From Dactylellina haptotyla (taxonomy: Eukaryota; Ascomycota; Orbiliomycetes; Orbiliales; Orbiliaceae): a stretch of DNA of 64,000 bases. A model generated the notes under the pieces. It had not been told where the DNA came from. It did not search any database and saw only the letters and a program-made list of their open reading frames with translations. The DNA is taken from NCBI GenBank assembly GCA_031310005.1, contig CM062387.1, forward strand, positions 1,922,001 to 1,986,000. The letters are read 5' to 3'. The position numbers were made by a program, and so were the translations under genes. Below, piece after piece: positions 43,303 to 54,505 of this stretch (positions within the stretch are counted from its first letter, which is position 1; the number at the start of each line of letters is the position of its first letter).

Positions 43303-45834
43303 ATGGCGTCTCCAGTGTCTATCGGTGATGCCTTTCTCCTGGCCAAGCTCGCATTAGTTCTTGGTCAGGCATTCACAACTGGTAGAAAATCAGCGCCGGC
43401 CGAATTTCAGGAAGTTGAGAGCCAGTTATACTCGATCAGCACAGCGCTCTCGGCCTTGGACGTTGCCTGCAAAAACGGCAGTATAGCACTCAATATCGAC
43501 AGCTCGGGTTTACCCTCCTCTTTAGAATCCCAACGCAACAAGGCCGACGATGCATTGGTATCCATGCTGCAGGGGTGTCAAGATATGCTAAAACACTTAG
43601 AATCCGTTGTCGAAAAATACAGCTCTATCAATGAGCCTGAGAAACGGGGTATCTCGAAAACAAGGAAATGGACGAGCGAATTGAAAAGAAATTGGAAGAA
43701 GGTTTGGTGGACAACCGAAGGCGGGGACTTAGCCGCTCTTAGGCGCAGCCTGGCCATTCACGTCAACTGTCTGAATCTAGCGTTGGGGGTTATCAACAAG
43801 TGAGCCTTCCTGAAATATCCTTGCGGATATTGAAAGTAGGGTCTTACGCTTTATACTAACGGGAACATTAGCACACAAACTGGCAAAGTCGGGGCCCAAG
43901 TAGACCATGTTTCGGTTATGCTAACGGAGATTCATACCTGGTTTGTTGACAATATCAAAAATCCGAGGACGGGCACGCCGTCCATCGACCAACGAATAAA
44001 CGCCCTCTCTGTAAACGACGGACCGCTAGCCAATATTCAATTCGAGCTAGTTGAAGAATCGTCGAATGGTCAGACGGTTCTCTGTCCCAAAGCAGCCGTT
44101 GATTCCAAATGGAATCAGGTCAAGGATGGGGATCCCCAACCAAAATTGTTCCACTGCAATTGTGCTGCCCAACCCGGTCAACCTGCTCCCCACCACTTTC
44201 AACTTGACTCTCTGCAGTGTAAGTATCATATACATATAGGGCTATTATATTGTCAAAGTTAATGCCTCTTTAGTGTCGCCTGTTAGCTTTGCCTTACGGC
44301 ATACTGGGAATATAAAATCTTGGATGGTTTATAAAGTGGCAAATAGAGCCACAAATAGACTTGCATCACTAACTATCAAAAATGTTCCAGCTTCTCGTTA
44401 GTCTCTTATATATCTTGATACATTGATTTTGGTGGTCTGGCCTGCTAACAGTCTTTGTAGAAATCCATGATTTTGAAGCACATTTCATCGATCTCTTGGC
44501 ATCTATCAGAGCTAGACTGATGCTCAGACGTGGAGGTACTATGTTAGCATATACGATGCCAGGACCGGCGGAAAGTGAAGAAGCCCGGATTCTAAATCTC
44601 ATGAGGTTGGTCAAGTTGATATTTTAATCTAATCACGTTGTCATGATTGCTAACGACTGTCAGTGACATGCAAAAAACCCAAGGACAAGTTGACAAAGTC
44701 ACTTTCACTATCAACCGCCAATCATACTCGCGTACTGGTATTGAAGCCATTCAGCTACTCCACTATAAGACTCTGAATAAAGAATATCGAACTGTGGACT
44801 TTGCAATCTATCCAAAAGATTTATTACCGCTAAATACCGCAGAACTGGTGATATCCTATAAACCGAAGTCTTCAGGTGGAGATATAACAAAGACGGTGTT
44901 GTACTGTAAGTAGACCAGTTTCAAGTTGTTTATATGATACTGAGATTTTAAATAACAATGAGGCAACTTAGTAACTCACAAAACGGTCGTTAAGTACCTT
45001 GCGGCGACTAATAGCGTCGTCTTGGATCAAGTTGATTGTGCTGGACTGACACCGGGCGATCAAGAGAGTATATTGCGAGGAGTAGATGTGTCCATTCAGT
45101 TAGCTTCCACTGAAGGTAAATTCTGAAGGCATTATTCCTTTAGTATCTGCGATAAAAGCTAATGATTGGTACAGCGGCTCTGGAGCTAAGGAAGAAACTC
45201 CAAGACATGAGAGTAGAACTCTTCGTTATAGCATTGAGAGCGCCACGGGACGACGAAAGGATTGCGTTGAAGGTGTGAGTGGTTTCACCTATTTCGTCCA
45301 ATTTTCTTGATGATTCTAATGATTACAATAGACAGTGCAGAGGCTTCCATACTGAGAAGGTAGATATCGTCGGCGCCGATGTTTCGATTCTGCAATCGGA
45401 AACATCTGGTCGTTTAAGACTCGTTGTTGTAAGCAATGACGAAGCAACCATTCTAAGTCAAGAGCGTAAGTTGACTCGACTTATCCGATCTATATAGACC
45501 TCTTTGATATGGCTAACTTTGGATTCAGTGGCAGAAAATTTTATGGTGGCCGGAGAACGACCGACTTTCACCTCGCCAACACACGTGGTTCAAGTGTTAG
45601 ACTATGGTACGCGGGAGATTCGGAAGCACGACAACGGATTCAACTTTGTTGATTTTTCGGACGTATATGGTAAGTATCGTACCAGAAATCGTTATTCAAA
45701 ACGAGCGATTCTAATGCGCTATCCTATGTGTAGTGGACCGGCTCTTTAGCTTAGGTCTTGCCGCTTTCTCAGGAAACGAGGTTCCTGCGGGACCGATATC
45801 ACGAAGCTTGGATGCTTCTGGCGATACAGAGTAG
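43303..45834 (+). CDS. Ten-exon orphan protein with fungal N-terminal helical domain
   Basis: Exons: 43303-43799, 43872-44218, 44274-44396, 44461-44605, 44664-44905, 44972-45115, 45175-45274, 45332-45465, 45529-45669 and 45734-45834. Every junction keeps frame, giving 657 aa. The N-terminus (MASPVSIGDAFLLAKLALVL, then QAFTTGRKSAPAEFQEVESQ, LYSISTALSALDVAC) is like the helical N-terminal domain seen on fungal STAND/NLR-type and related hypothetical proteins. Downstream parts (SPVSFALRHTGNIKSWMVYK, IHDFEAHFIDLLASIRARLM, KVTFTINRQSYSRTGIEAIQ) form mixed alpha/beta domains without known motifs. No P-loop, signal peptide or membrane segment is seen. An immune-type or self-recognition role is speculation from the N-terminus only. 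Confidence 0.72.
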
Positions 45835-46048
45835 TATCAGGCGTAGTTTCGTTAGTACATAGAGAGCATTTCTGGATATAAACTTTGTAAAATTTTCCGT
45901 ACGAGTATAGGGTGTTTTATAATGTATAATTGCGTTATCGGTTTCCATGATCTCATTACACCATCTCAAGGAACCTTTCAACATTGCGTATTCCTAAACT
46001 TCTCCCCGACTCCAGATCAGCCATTGTTATATTTTATCCTCTTTTTTG

Positions 46049-47149
46049 CTAGTCCGAGAAGTAATCAATGGTTTCCTGATCAGAATATGCTTCGGCCCCA
46101 GCTTTCATATTAGCACTAATAATAAATTCACCACTGCAAGGATCTGTGACAATATCCTTCAGTTTGTCAGTTAAATCGAGTTTGTTTTTGGAAGGCCCAA
46201 GAAGCTCCAAGTCCTCAGACTGGGTGTGAGTACCGCCGATGGCCAATCGTTTAATAATGACGGATGTCATGTCACCAATTTTAGTCTCAAGACTGGTGGT
46301 AAGCGAGAGTTCGTGGCCAGACCAGAACTTAATGATAACTCGCATTGAATCGGCAGAATTAATTGCATTGCTACGCGACTTGAGTGGTAGCATTACACCA
46401 GGAGGCAATTGGACCTGAGAAGATACACGTCCAAGTAACTTGTTCACCGAGATAGTTAGTTTGTTTCATCCGAAGAGCATCCCTTGCTTAAATGAAGTTC
46501 AAGTTCTGGGCTTTTTGAAGAATATATTTGCTTTTAGCGTACCTCGATGCCAAAATATGCCCCATCAGTATCAGGATCACTCGAACCTCCAGAAGTCAAC
46601 GAAGCGGTGCTATACATCATCTTCGTGCCGTTTGTATTCAAAGTCGGATTATCGTTAGATATCGGTGAGTCTGATATATCAATCAAAGTAGTATCATTGA
46701 TTTTCTCAGACCTCGTTTGATAGACTAGCTTGTCACCTGGTGATTTTATCGGGATGACCGCTTTTGGGCGAGGATTAATTGGGGCTCGTTTGTTAGCGGG
46801 GTCCGTCGAAGCTCTTTCGATCAAATGCTTAGGGATAAGGCCCTTCGGATAGTCTATGTATATAACATCTCCTTCGAGGACGGCATGCCATGTCTCCGCA
46901 ATTTTCCCGCCGCGTCTAGCTAGCATCGAACTTATATGCATGCTTGTCATCTTGGACACTTTTTTCATTACATCCTGCATGGATTTGTATTATGAGTAAA
47001 GGTGAGCCAAATTTCGAGGGTATAAGAGGGCTTGAGGCTACCAATATGTTCTCTACATCCCCTATCTTTACCATCTTCTGAGAGATGTTGGGGATAACAA
47101 CGCCGACAGTAACTGGTGACGATACGTCAAAACTGGCTGATGAAGACAT
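46049..47149 (-). CDS. Paralogue 1 of a three-gene family, two beta-grasp-like domains
   Basis: Exons 47149-47042, 46974-46543 and 46414-46049 give 301 aa. Exon 1 ends with VTVGVVIPNISQKMVKIGDV-ENIL and its phase-0 intron falls at the same place as in the genes at 47624 and 49207. The next segment DVMKKVSKMTSMHISSMLAR...ETWHAVLEGDVIYIDY aligns with DVLERVLEKN...IFEKIPIGDIVHLHV of paralogue 3. A low-complexity linker follows, then SMRVIIKFWSGHELSLTTSL...LGPSKNKLDLTDKLKDIV, which has the strand-strand-helix-strand order of a ubiquitin-like fold. Most diverged of the three and reverse in orientation. Function unknown. Confidence 0.62.
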
Positions 47150-47623
47150 TCTGTAGGAGCTATTCAATATCCAACGAGGCTGATGACTTGGTGACAGCAA
47201 AGAGATCCCAGGGGAGCGAAGCCGGAATGGCTCCCTTTTGATTTTTATCAGGGCGCGATGATGAAACGAAGTCCCAAAGAACGGAGTTGCTGGTTCATAT
47301 GCCGATGGCAAGCGTGCAGAGTGTTGACCAACACATTGAATTCTATTCAGTTGCACCGAAAACGAAGTATCTGTGGCTAGCCGTCAAGCTTTACAAATAC
47401 GCTTTGAGACGATGCGAAATGCCCAGTTACATGTTTAAAATACCTTCGTTGCGCGCATCAAATTTATACTTATAGCCCAATCACTCCATTTCTCGCTCCC
47501 TTCACATTTCTTTTTATACATCTCCTTCACTTCTTGACCAATGTTGCCATAGTATCAGAGAGAGACAATAACATATTTCCATCATTTCAACTATATTCAC
47601 ACCACTCAATTGCGGATATCATA
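47150..47623. other. Divergent promoter between paralogues 1 and 2
   Basis: 474 bp shared upstream region, pyrimidine-rich near 47485-47525. No ORF of note. Confidence 0.55.
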
Positions 47624-48811
47624 ATGCATTCAAACAGTCGCGAGAAAAGAGAGATGCTAGGAAACTCCAATAGACCTCATCCTAATGGACAGAGAGTCGG
47701 CATCACGATCCCCATCATCTCCAATAGGGTTCATTGGTTTGAGAACGTTGAGAACCTCAAAGTAAGTTCACGAAAGGATCACAGATACGGTCATCAGTAT
47801 TCCGGAAATAAGTACTAATTTCTACTGCAGGGTCTCTTGGACGGTGTGGTTTCACGTAATCCAATCCTAGAGCCTAAACGGATCTCCATCCTCATTGATG
47901 GAAAGAGAGGCATGCTGTATGACCCAATCCCACCTGGATCCATACTCCAAGCGCAATACTTTTTCCACCAGATTGGGGCTCACGGGAACCAGAGAAAAGG
48001 AGAACCGGTGAAGGAGCCAGCAGAGATCCCAAGGCTTCATGCAAAACACGATCTTCCTTCAAAGCCTCCAGCTCCCATAGCAAATTTGCCTTCAATAGAA
48101 CATCCCAATCCAGCTGATTTGCTTCTCAAGATGGTTAACGACAAGCAGACTATGTTATCACAGGATAATCAGGCAGTCCTCAAATTAGAAGGGGTAGAAG
48201 ATCAAGAAAACAAAGGATATCAAAATGAATCGTTCATAATCCGCTTCAACATCGAAACGGTCTGCGGCAAGGGCCCTGTCGATGTTAAAGCGATGCCCGA
48301 CTCTATCATTCGTGGTTACTACAGCTATATTCGCAAGATCCTCCTTCAGAGACAATTGATTCACCCAATGGACAGACTCCACTTTGAGTGGCCGCAAGTC
48401 CAGAATAACCCTACTTGGAGTGACACCGTGTCGGATGTCATCGAGAACACGCCAGCTGGAATCAACACATTCATTGTCGATGTTACCAAGACAGCTTTCA
48501 ATCCCAGTGATCCCGTCACTAATATCGTTAATTCCGTTATTAACGGGAAATCAAAGTCATTCACCGATCTTACCAAGAAGAAGTCCATAGTCTACAACCC
48601 TCCTGGTGTGAGTGCTTCGTCTTCTCAAACTGCAGTGTCTACCCATACTGAGACAAAAAATATACAGGAGACGCCAAGCCCATATGTATTACCATTGCGT
48701 CAACCTACCAAACCGGAGCCCACACCTGCCGTAAAGCCTGAAAGAGAGAAGAAGACTGTGGTGTCAAACTGGGAGAGCGAGGATCTTATCGATTTTAACA
48801 TTATTCTTTAG
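47624..48811 (+). CDS. Paralogue 2 of a three-gene family, two beta-grasp-like domains
   Basis: Exons 47624-47761 and 47831-48811 give 372 aa. Exon 1 carries the family signature QRVGITIPIISNRVHWFENV-ENLK. Exon 2 begins GLLDGVVSRNPILEPKRISI-LIDGKRGMLYDPIPPGSILQ (helix, strand, strand). A linker of about 80 residues follows, then the second conserved domain: SFIIRFNIETVCGKGPVDVK, IRGYYSYIRKILLQRQLIHP, DRLHFEWPQ, GINTFIVDV. The C-terminus is a disordered Pro/Thr-rich tail ending with an acidic and hydrophobic motif, WESEDLIDFNIIL, which could be a binding peptide. No enzyme motif, signal peptide or membrane helix. Confidence 0.7.
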
Positions 48812-49206
48812 TACATCTGCTTCCCCGATTTTAGCGCAAACTCATCTCAAAGCTCCACCGTTCACCATCTTGACAACACGCTCGACATTATCATTCATTT
48901 TACTCCATTTCCTCCTATAATAACCCCTTATTTTGTATAGGTAGCTCACAATTAAGACAAATAAACCACCAGATATTCCCTAGTCCATTCAAATTCGATC
49001 ATCGTCTATATAAAGAGTCCCAGTACCCGCACTAAGCTTCTGATGTGCCACACTCCTTCTCCAGGCACTCAGCATACCCACCTTCAACTCCTTGCACTTC
49101 TATCACCACTCTCCAGAAGCCATATCTTCATTCCTGCTTGTACAATCTCGTATAACTCGCCAATTTTATATACATATATTTCACTAACTCATAGCGGTAT
49201 CGTCTA
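48812..49206. other. Spacer between paralogues 2 and 3
   Basis: 3' flank of one gene and promoter of the next, with TATATACATATA at 49167-49178 about 35 bp before the ATG. Nothing else seen. Confidence 0.55.
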
Positions 49207-50551
49207 ATGAACTCTATCAACGGCAAAGTTGGGGTTGTCGTCCCTACTCTCTCCGACAAAGTTCACTGGCTTGAGAATGCCAGAACTGTCCAGGTATAGT
49301 GTTTTCCGATACCTCTGTAGCTTATAGGGTAAACAAGAGCTCTACTAACTTTAACCAAAGGATGTTCTTGAGAGGGTCCTCGAGAAGAACAGCTTCTTGA
49401 CTCCTACTCAGCTCTCTGTTTATCTTCACGGCCGTGTTGCAGGAATTTTTGAGAAGATTCCTATTGGAGATATTGTTCATTTGCACGTAACCCTAGGAGA
49501 TTCCATCCTTTGTCACCCACAAGGGTCCTTCAAGATTGTCATTTCGTCCTCCGAGAACTCGTCAAATGGGAACGATTCACTACCAAAGAATCCGTCAGAT
49601 CGCGAGCCTCGTCGGCCGATCTACCCAGACTACTACACGCCTTCTGGGTCTGGATCCCAGCTTCCACGCCTCGAGCGACAAGAACAACGTGCTAGTCCTC
49701 AACCCCCAAGATTCGAGACCCGAGTTGGCCCACCGGTTGCACCACGAGGTTTCTCCACCAGATACGCCCCAAGAGCTACCATAGCAGGCAGAGTCCACCG
49801 TCGCGTTGTCGGAAGGATCAAGCAAAAGACTCTCAACCGAGACCGCAAAGTCCTTCTCCGTTTCCACCTCTTCGAGTTTGGCGAGCACACTATCGAGCAA
49901 TATGCTACGAACCACGAGCCGCTCCGAGTCCATTTCAATATCATCAAGAAGAGGCTTTTGCAGCTCAAGTGTCTCCAGAAGGACGACGAACTTGATTTCC
50001 ACTGGCCGCATCTCCGCTGGATCCCCAAAGGGTCCACTCGCGTGGTCGACATCCGCATCGGAGAGAACAAAGGCTACGGGTGCTTCGTCAGAAAGCGTCA
50101 GCCGGCGCCCGTCCGTGTCACCTCTGACGATGAGGATTCTGTCAGTACCGGATGCTCAGAAGAAGAGGAGGACACCGATAATCGCAGCGAAGCCACTACC
50201 CCTCCCGATCGTGAAGTTAATGACGAGCTGGCAAACGGCAGTGCTGACCACTACGAACCTGAGGAGGACCTCGATATCTACCAAGAGCCCAATCTCATCG
50301 ACGAGGAACAAATCGACTATCAGTTCAACGAGCGAGATAACCGCTCGCGTTCCACCACCTACTCGTACTCAAGAGACTACTTGAGCACCTTTAACGACCC
50401 ATACGATGGGCATGCACCAGTTACAAGTGGAAATGTTAACTGGGCCACGCCTCAGGACGCAACAAACAACTGCCGCGACTCACACGATCAAGTTGAAAAC
50501 CTGGAATCTCGTTACAACGATCTCGATCTTGTTAATTACGAGGTGGATTAG
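49207..50551 (+). CDS. Paralogue 3 of a three-gene family, two beta-grasp-like domains
   Basis: Exons 49207-49293 and 49361-50551 give 425 aa. Exon 1 holds GKVGVVVPTLSDKVHWLENA; the phase-0 intron follows RTVQ. Exon 2 continues DVLERVLEKNSFLTPTQLSV-YLHGRVAGIFEKIPIGDIVH-LHV, i.e. hairpin, helix, two strands, in the style of ubiquitin-like, PB1 or doublecortin folds. A linker leads to RKVLLRFHLFEFGEHTIEQY, LRVHFNIIKKRLLQLKCLQK, DELDFHWPHLRW, STRVVDIRIG, matching the second domain of paralogue 2 (DRLHFEWPQ). The tail is very acidic (SEEEEDTDNRSE, YEPEEDLDIYQEPNLIDEEQ). Function unknown. Confidence 0.72.
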
Positions 50552-51069
50552 GAAATCCAGTCGTGAAAGGGCGTTGCGTTGCATTTTTGTTCTAAAATTT
50601 ACGATTAGTCTGACTTGAAGTCTTGGATATCATGATCCTGAACTCATGATATCGGCCTGTTGTTTATTTAATCATTACCATTCAAAAAGGAAGAAATTTT
50701 GATTCCTTCTAAGGAGTTTGGGTATGTCAATTTTCTACGGCTGGATCAGGAAACTTCGGAAGATATCTCGAATCAATGCAATGGCCATGTTCATGCTTCC
50801 AAAATATTGGCTAGCTTTAGTTCTTGATCGAAAGCTAGTCTGGCGACTATTATATTTCGAACATAACAATCTCTCTGTTTCTAATAAATTCCTGGCCTTA
50901 AAATGGAATCCCACTGCAGAATTAGGATATTGGGTACGGTGCATAGTTCTGAACGTATATCCCCAAAATTGTGTTGACGAACCTCATTTCGACTTCTCAA
51001 CATTAACATCATCGCCATCTTCACGATAACCAACTTACCAATCAACTTTTATGCACTCTGACGAATAAC
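50552..51069. other. Intergenic, nothing firm
   Basis: A plus-strand ORF at about 50724-51029 (YGWIRKLRKISRINAMAMFM) has no supporting feature. ATGATATC-rich inverted sequence near 50628-50655 (GATATCATGATCCTGAACTCATGATATC) is a short imperfect hairpin in the 3' flank of paralogue 3. Confidence 0.45.
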
Positions 51070-52242
51070 ATGCTCTCTTCTCTTAAAGAAGCGGAGAACC
51101 TCCCAACTCCCCCTCCCCCCGAATTCAAGCCATCGTTGACTGTATACGCCCATAAGATCGCTACCCAGATAACAGAAGTTCGCTCCCTCCTCACCTCATC
51201 TCTAGCCCATATTGCAGAGGACCGAGGAGCCCTTCATAAAACCATTGAAGATACGCGATCTCTGATAAACGGACATGAGCTTAATAATGCAAAATTTGGA
51301 AATATCACAGAGACGATAGATGGAACCGGTGTGCATTTCTGTTCCGCTATCCAACCCTAGAGCGGAATATACTAATATCATACAGTTAATGAGCTGAAAA
51401 CCGTTGTATCGTCCTTAGAACAGTCTCTCGCGAATGAAGATACAAAACGAACGCTTCTACATGATGAGATTGCTGCTCTAACAAACAAAATGGATTCACA
51501 GGACACTCTTCTTCGAGAACTTGTTGGCGATCTAAAAGATATGGCGGAGGCGCAGAAGAATACTTTGTTCGTACTTGGCAGTATTCTCAAGCAGCAACAA
51601 AGGCTTCAGAATCCACCGCAACCAATCATACAACCTACCGAAATACAAAAACAACCTGTTGTGGAAGATCCTTTACCTTTTCCAGTTGTCACGGATCAGG
51701 AACCTATTCTATCTAATGCCGAAACTGAGAGTAGTATCGATGTTGTAGCTGATACTCCCACTGCAGCAAAGAGACCAGGGAAAGCGATAGGCAAACCGAG
51801 CCAAGCACAAAGCGAGTCAAGCCAGTCTCAGAAGCCTCCAGCTCCTGTTAATAAGGGTCGAGTCCTACGGAGTGCAAAACGGCAAAGGAGTCTTAGTCTC
51901 GGTCTGGTTGTTGAAGCTACCCCAAGCCAAACGTCGGTTCAGCCATCCGCCAGAAATCCACCACGAAGCCAGCAGTTGGAGCCCTTCTTATCCGAGAGCA
52001 TGATCGTTGAGTTCAGTCCGGACGAGATGAGTGTTAAATCCGCTCAAAATACACAGGTTGGGTCTGGCGATGAAGATGAGATAAAATCAGAGGAAAACTC
52101 AGAGAGGGTTTTTACCTTCTTTAGTCCTGTCAATGATCCCGTTATTCGTGAACCAGTTACGCCAGAGCCGCAGCCGAAGAGGAGAATATTAGCTGGCCCG
52201 GCGACTCAAGAAGCGTGGGAGAGGGATAGTTCTCTTAGTTAA
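51070..52242 (+). CDS. Coiled-coil hypothetical protein with disordered tail
   Basis: Exon 1 is 51070-51328 and exon 2 is 51386-52242 (intron GTGTGC...CTAATATCATACAG), giving 371 aa. Residues about 20-165 are helical with coiled-coil spacing (YAHKIATQITEVRSLLTSSL, VNELKTVVSSLEQSLANEDT, LRELVGDLKDMAEAQKNTLF). The rest is low-complexity and Gln/Pro/Ser-rich, with basic patches (RVLRSAKRQRS) that could be nuclear signals, and an end PKRRILAGPATQEAW. No known domain. Confidence 0.6.
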
Positions 52243-52880
52243 TTGTAAGATTGACATACTCAGCTGACTGCTAGTTGTTTTTTTAAATCCGTGGCTTACT
52301 TATAACTGCTTCTAGTTACTCATGATGACATGGTCAGCCTACGCAATCCCTTTTGTTACACTAGCTTCCAAGCTAGTTCCTTAATCTATGATTCTGTGGC
52401 TTTGATTGAAAAGCACATGACCGCAGGCATGTTAAAACTTGAATTTTCTTTAGAAGATACTCTCTACATGTTGGTGCAGTTGGACAAAGAAACGCATATA
52501 CCAGGTGTATGCCATCAGGACGCCAAAACCACACCCAACACAGCGTATCCATAGACTTGAACAAGAGGGGGGAAACTCGTTTCAAAATGATAGAGCAGAA
52601 ATCCAACATTTAACCCAGAGCCTTTCTATATTTTCTTTCAACTCGCCCATCAAAGACGTAATTATACACTCTTTGGATGAAAATGAACATTGATGTGATC
52701 CCATTTATATAAAACATGGGGCCATTATTATTTCGGATGTGAAATCTCGGATACTGCTATCATATTGCCAATCAATATTCTCTTGCTAGACCATCACTTT
52801 TAAACAACCGCCGTGACTTAATTTTGACATATAAAATATATAGCTCCGATATTCATACGAGACAGCTGATATCAACAGTC
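52243..52880. other. Intergenic, nothing recognised
   Basis: Only short random ORFs. TATAAAATATATAGC at 52830-52845 may serve as the TATA element of the next gene. Confidence 0.5.
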
Positions 52881-54335
52881 ATGGTGGAAGCACCAGAAAC
52901 GCCAGTAGACGGCTCTACCAGAGATCTCCAAATCCAAAGTTACGAAAATCCAAAGTTGCAAAAAGCTTCTCTTGAATGCATGCAACTGGAATTGAACAGA
53001 AAATACCAGCCAATGGAATCCCCAATTTCTCAAATCATGATGTCAGCCCCGTCGACAGCTACCTCCTCCCGCCTTACAGACTCATTCTGGTCTGTAGGTA
53101 ACGATACCTCAATTACAGACCCAGCGATTAATCTCTCAGAGATCTATAATACACCCAAAAAGAAGCCACTAGCTACAATCAGCATAGATAAGCAAGTTAA
53201 TCAGATACTCGACGAATCTCTCAACGGACTCACCTTCCGCCCAATAGAAAATCTGCCTTCCTCGGTTTCGACATTCCGGAAACGTGCGTACGTCAAAGAT
53301 ACCGCAACTCACACCACGTCTACATCAGAAGACTCTCATAGAGCTCTACTCTCGGAATCCTTTTCATCGCTATCTAGTTCGGCGCAAGAAATGCCATTAC
53401 ATCCCGCGTATAATATCACCACACAGAACGACCGGGCGATTCTAAAACTGCACCATCACAGCGACAAGCTTGACGTCTTAACCCAGATACTGCCAAACTC
53501 ACCAGATGTGCATGGGGCAAAGAATTTCGGAGAAGCAATGGACATCGATATATCTGAAAGCAACAAGGAAAATCTCGATCCCTCTACTTTCGCGTCCTCC
53601 TTCGAGTTAAAAATGACGGATGATTCAATCATCCCCGGAACCCCGCAGAATTCTACAATGAGAGACAGGAATTCATTCTTAGATATGTGTACGCCGATTA
53701 AAGACTCGCTGAATAAGAAAAAACTACAAATGATGAAGGAGTTCGCGCCGACGGATCAGTTTTCACTTAGTCCGCTAGAGAATAAACATTTCTCACTCGT
53801 GGATCCCAATGTGTCGTTTGTATGTCCAAGACTAGATGACGATATGGATGTCGAAGTATTTCAGAACATCACAATAGACGAGTCAATGTTAGCGAACAAG
53901 CAGTGGAGCGCAAGGGGACCGGTATCATCGGATATTTATCGCACACCCGCGATATTGGAATCGAAGATAGGAAATCAACATACATTCCGCACCGGACTAG
54001 ATACTTATGGTACTAAAAGGGGTGCAAATGAATTAGTACCACTAGCTCCGGCGTCGCAGAAGATGTTACATAAAAGTGCAAAGTTGAAGGAAGTACCGAT
54101 GATAACTGTCACCCCTTCTCCGTATCAAAGAGAAGCAACGCGAAAGTTGAGAAACAGGCGAAAATTAGCAGACTTGAAGAAGAGATTTCCGAAGAATGTA
54201 TATGAGAGTGGTGGCAAAAGACGGAAAGATCTACTTGATATAATCAGGAATGGATCCGATTCTCTCACTCTAGATGCGAATGACACCGAGTGGACCGAAC
54301 GAGATATTGCGGGATTCGAAGAAAATATATTCTAG
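52881..54335 (+). CDS. Disordered hypothetical protein rich in S/T-P sites
   Basis: Single exon, 484 aa from the ATG at 52881 (MVEAPETPVDGSTRD). Largely disordered, with many Thr-Pro and Ser-Pro dipeptides (ETPVD, YNTPKKKPL, PGTPQNS, CTPIKDS, SLSPLEN, RTPAIL, TPSPYQ), some in full proline-directed kinase form (T-P-K-K-K). Short conserved-looking pieces are NKENLDPSTFASSFELKMTD and a basic C-terminus (REATRKLRNRRKLADLKKRF) ending with an acidic DIAGFEENIF. The features would suit a cell-cycle-regulated nuclear protein, but I do not recognise it. Confidence 0.6.
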   Translation: MVEAPETPVDGSTRDLQIQSYENPKLQKASLECMQLELNRKYQPMESPISQIMMSAPSTATSSRLTDSFWSVGNDTSITDPAINLSEIYNTPKKKPLATISIDKQVNQILDESLNGLTFRPIENLPSSVSTFRKRAYVKDTATHTTSTSEDSHRALLSESFSSLSSSAQEMPLHPAYNITTQNDRAILKLHHHSDKLDVLTQILPNSPDVHGAKNFGEAMDIDISESNKENLDPSTFASSFELKMTDDSIIPGTPQNSTMRDRNSFLDMCTPIKDSLNKKKLQMMKEFAPTDQFSLSPLENKHFSLVDPNVSFVCPRLDDDMDVEVFQNITIDESMLANKQWSARGPVSSDIYRTPAILESKIGNQHTFRTGLDTYGTKRGANELVPLAPASQKMLHKSAKLKEVPMITVTPSPYQREATRKLRNRRKLADLKKRFPKNVYESGGKRRKDLLDIIRNGSDSLTLDANDTEWTERDIAGFEENIF

Positions 54336-54505
54336 CTACTAGTACGGGAATCTCCATATCAATGCATACAACCGCTTGTCAAATCAACTTTTCAAATGCA
54401 TTTCAGAAAGAAATATGTAACCTGTATAAAACCAAATAGAAATACATCTCTTTTAAGAGAAGAAAAACCAAATATCTACCACAACGCTCAAAAACGCTAC
54501 ACCAA

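Noticed and set aside
50724-51029. Plus-strand ORF of about 100 codons after paralogue 3
   Set aside because: No signal, family or splice support; likely chance.
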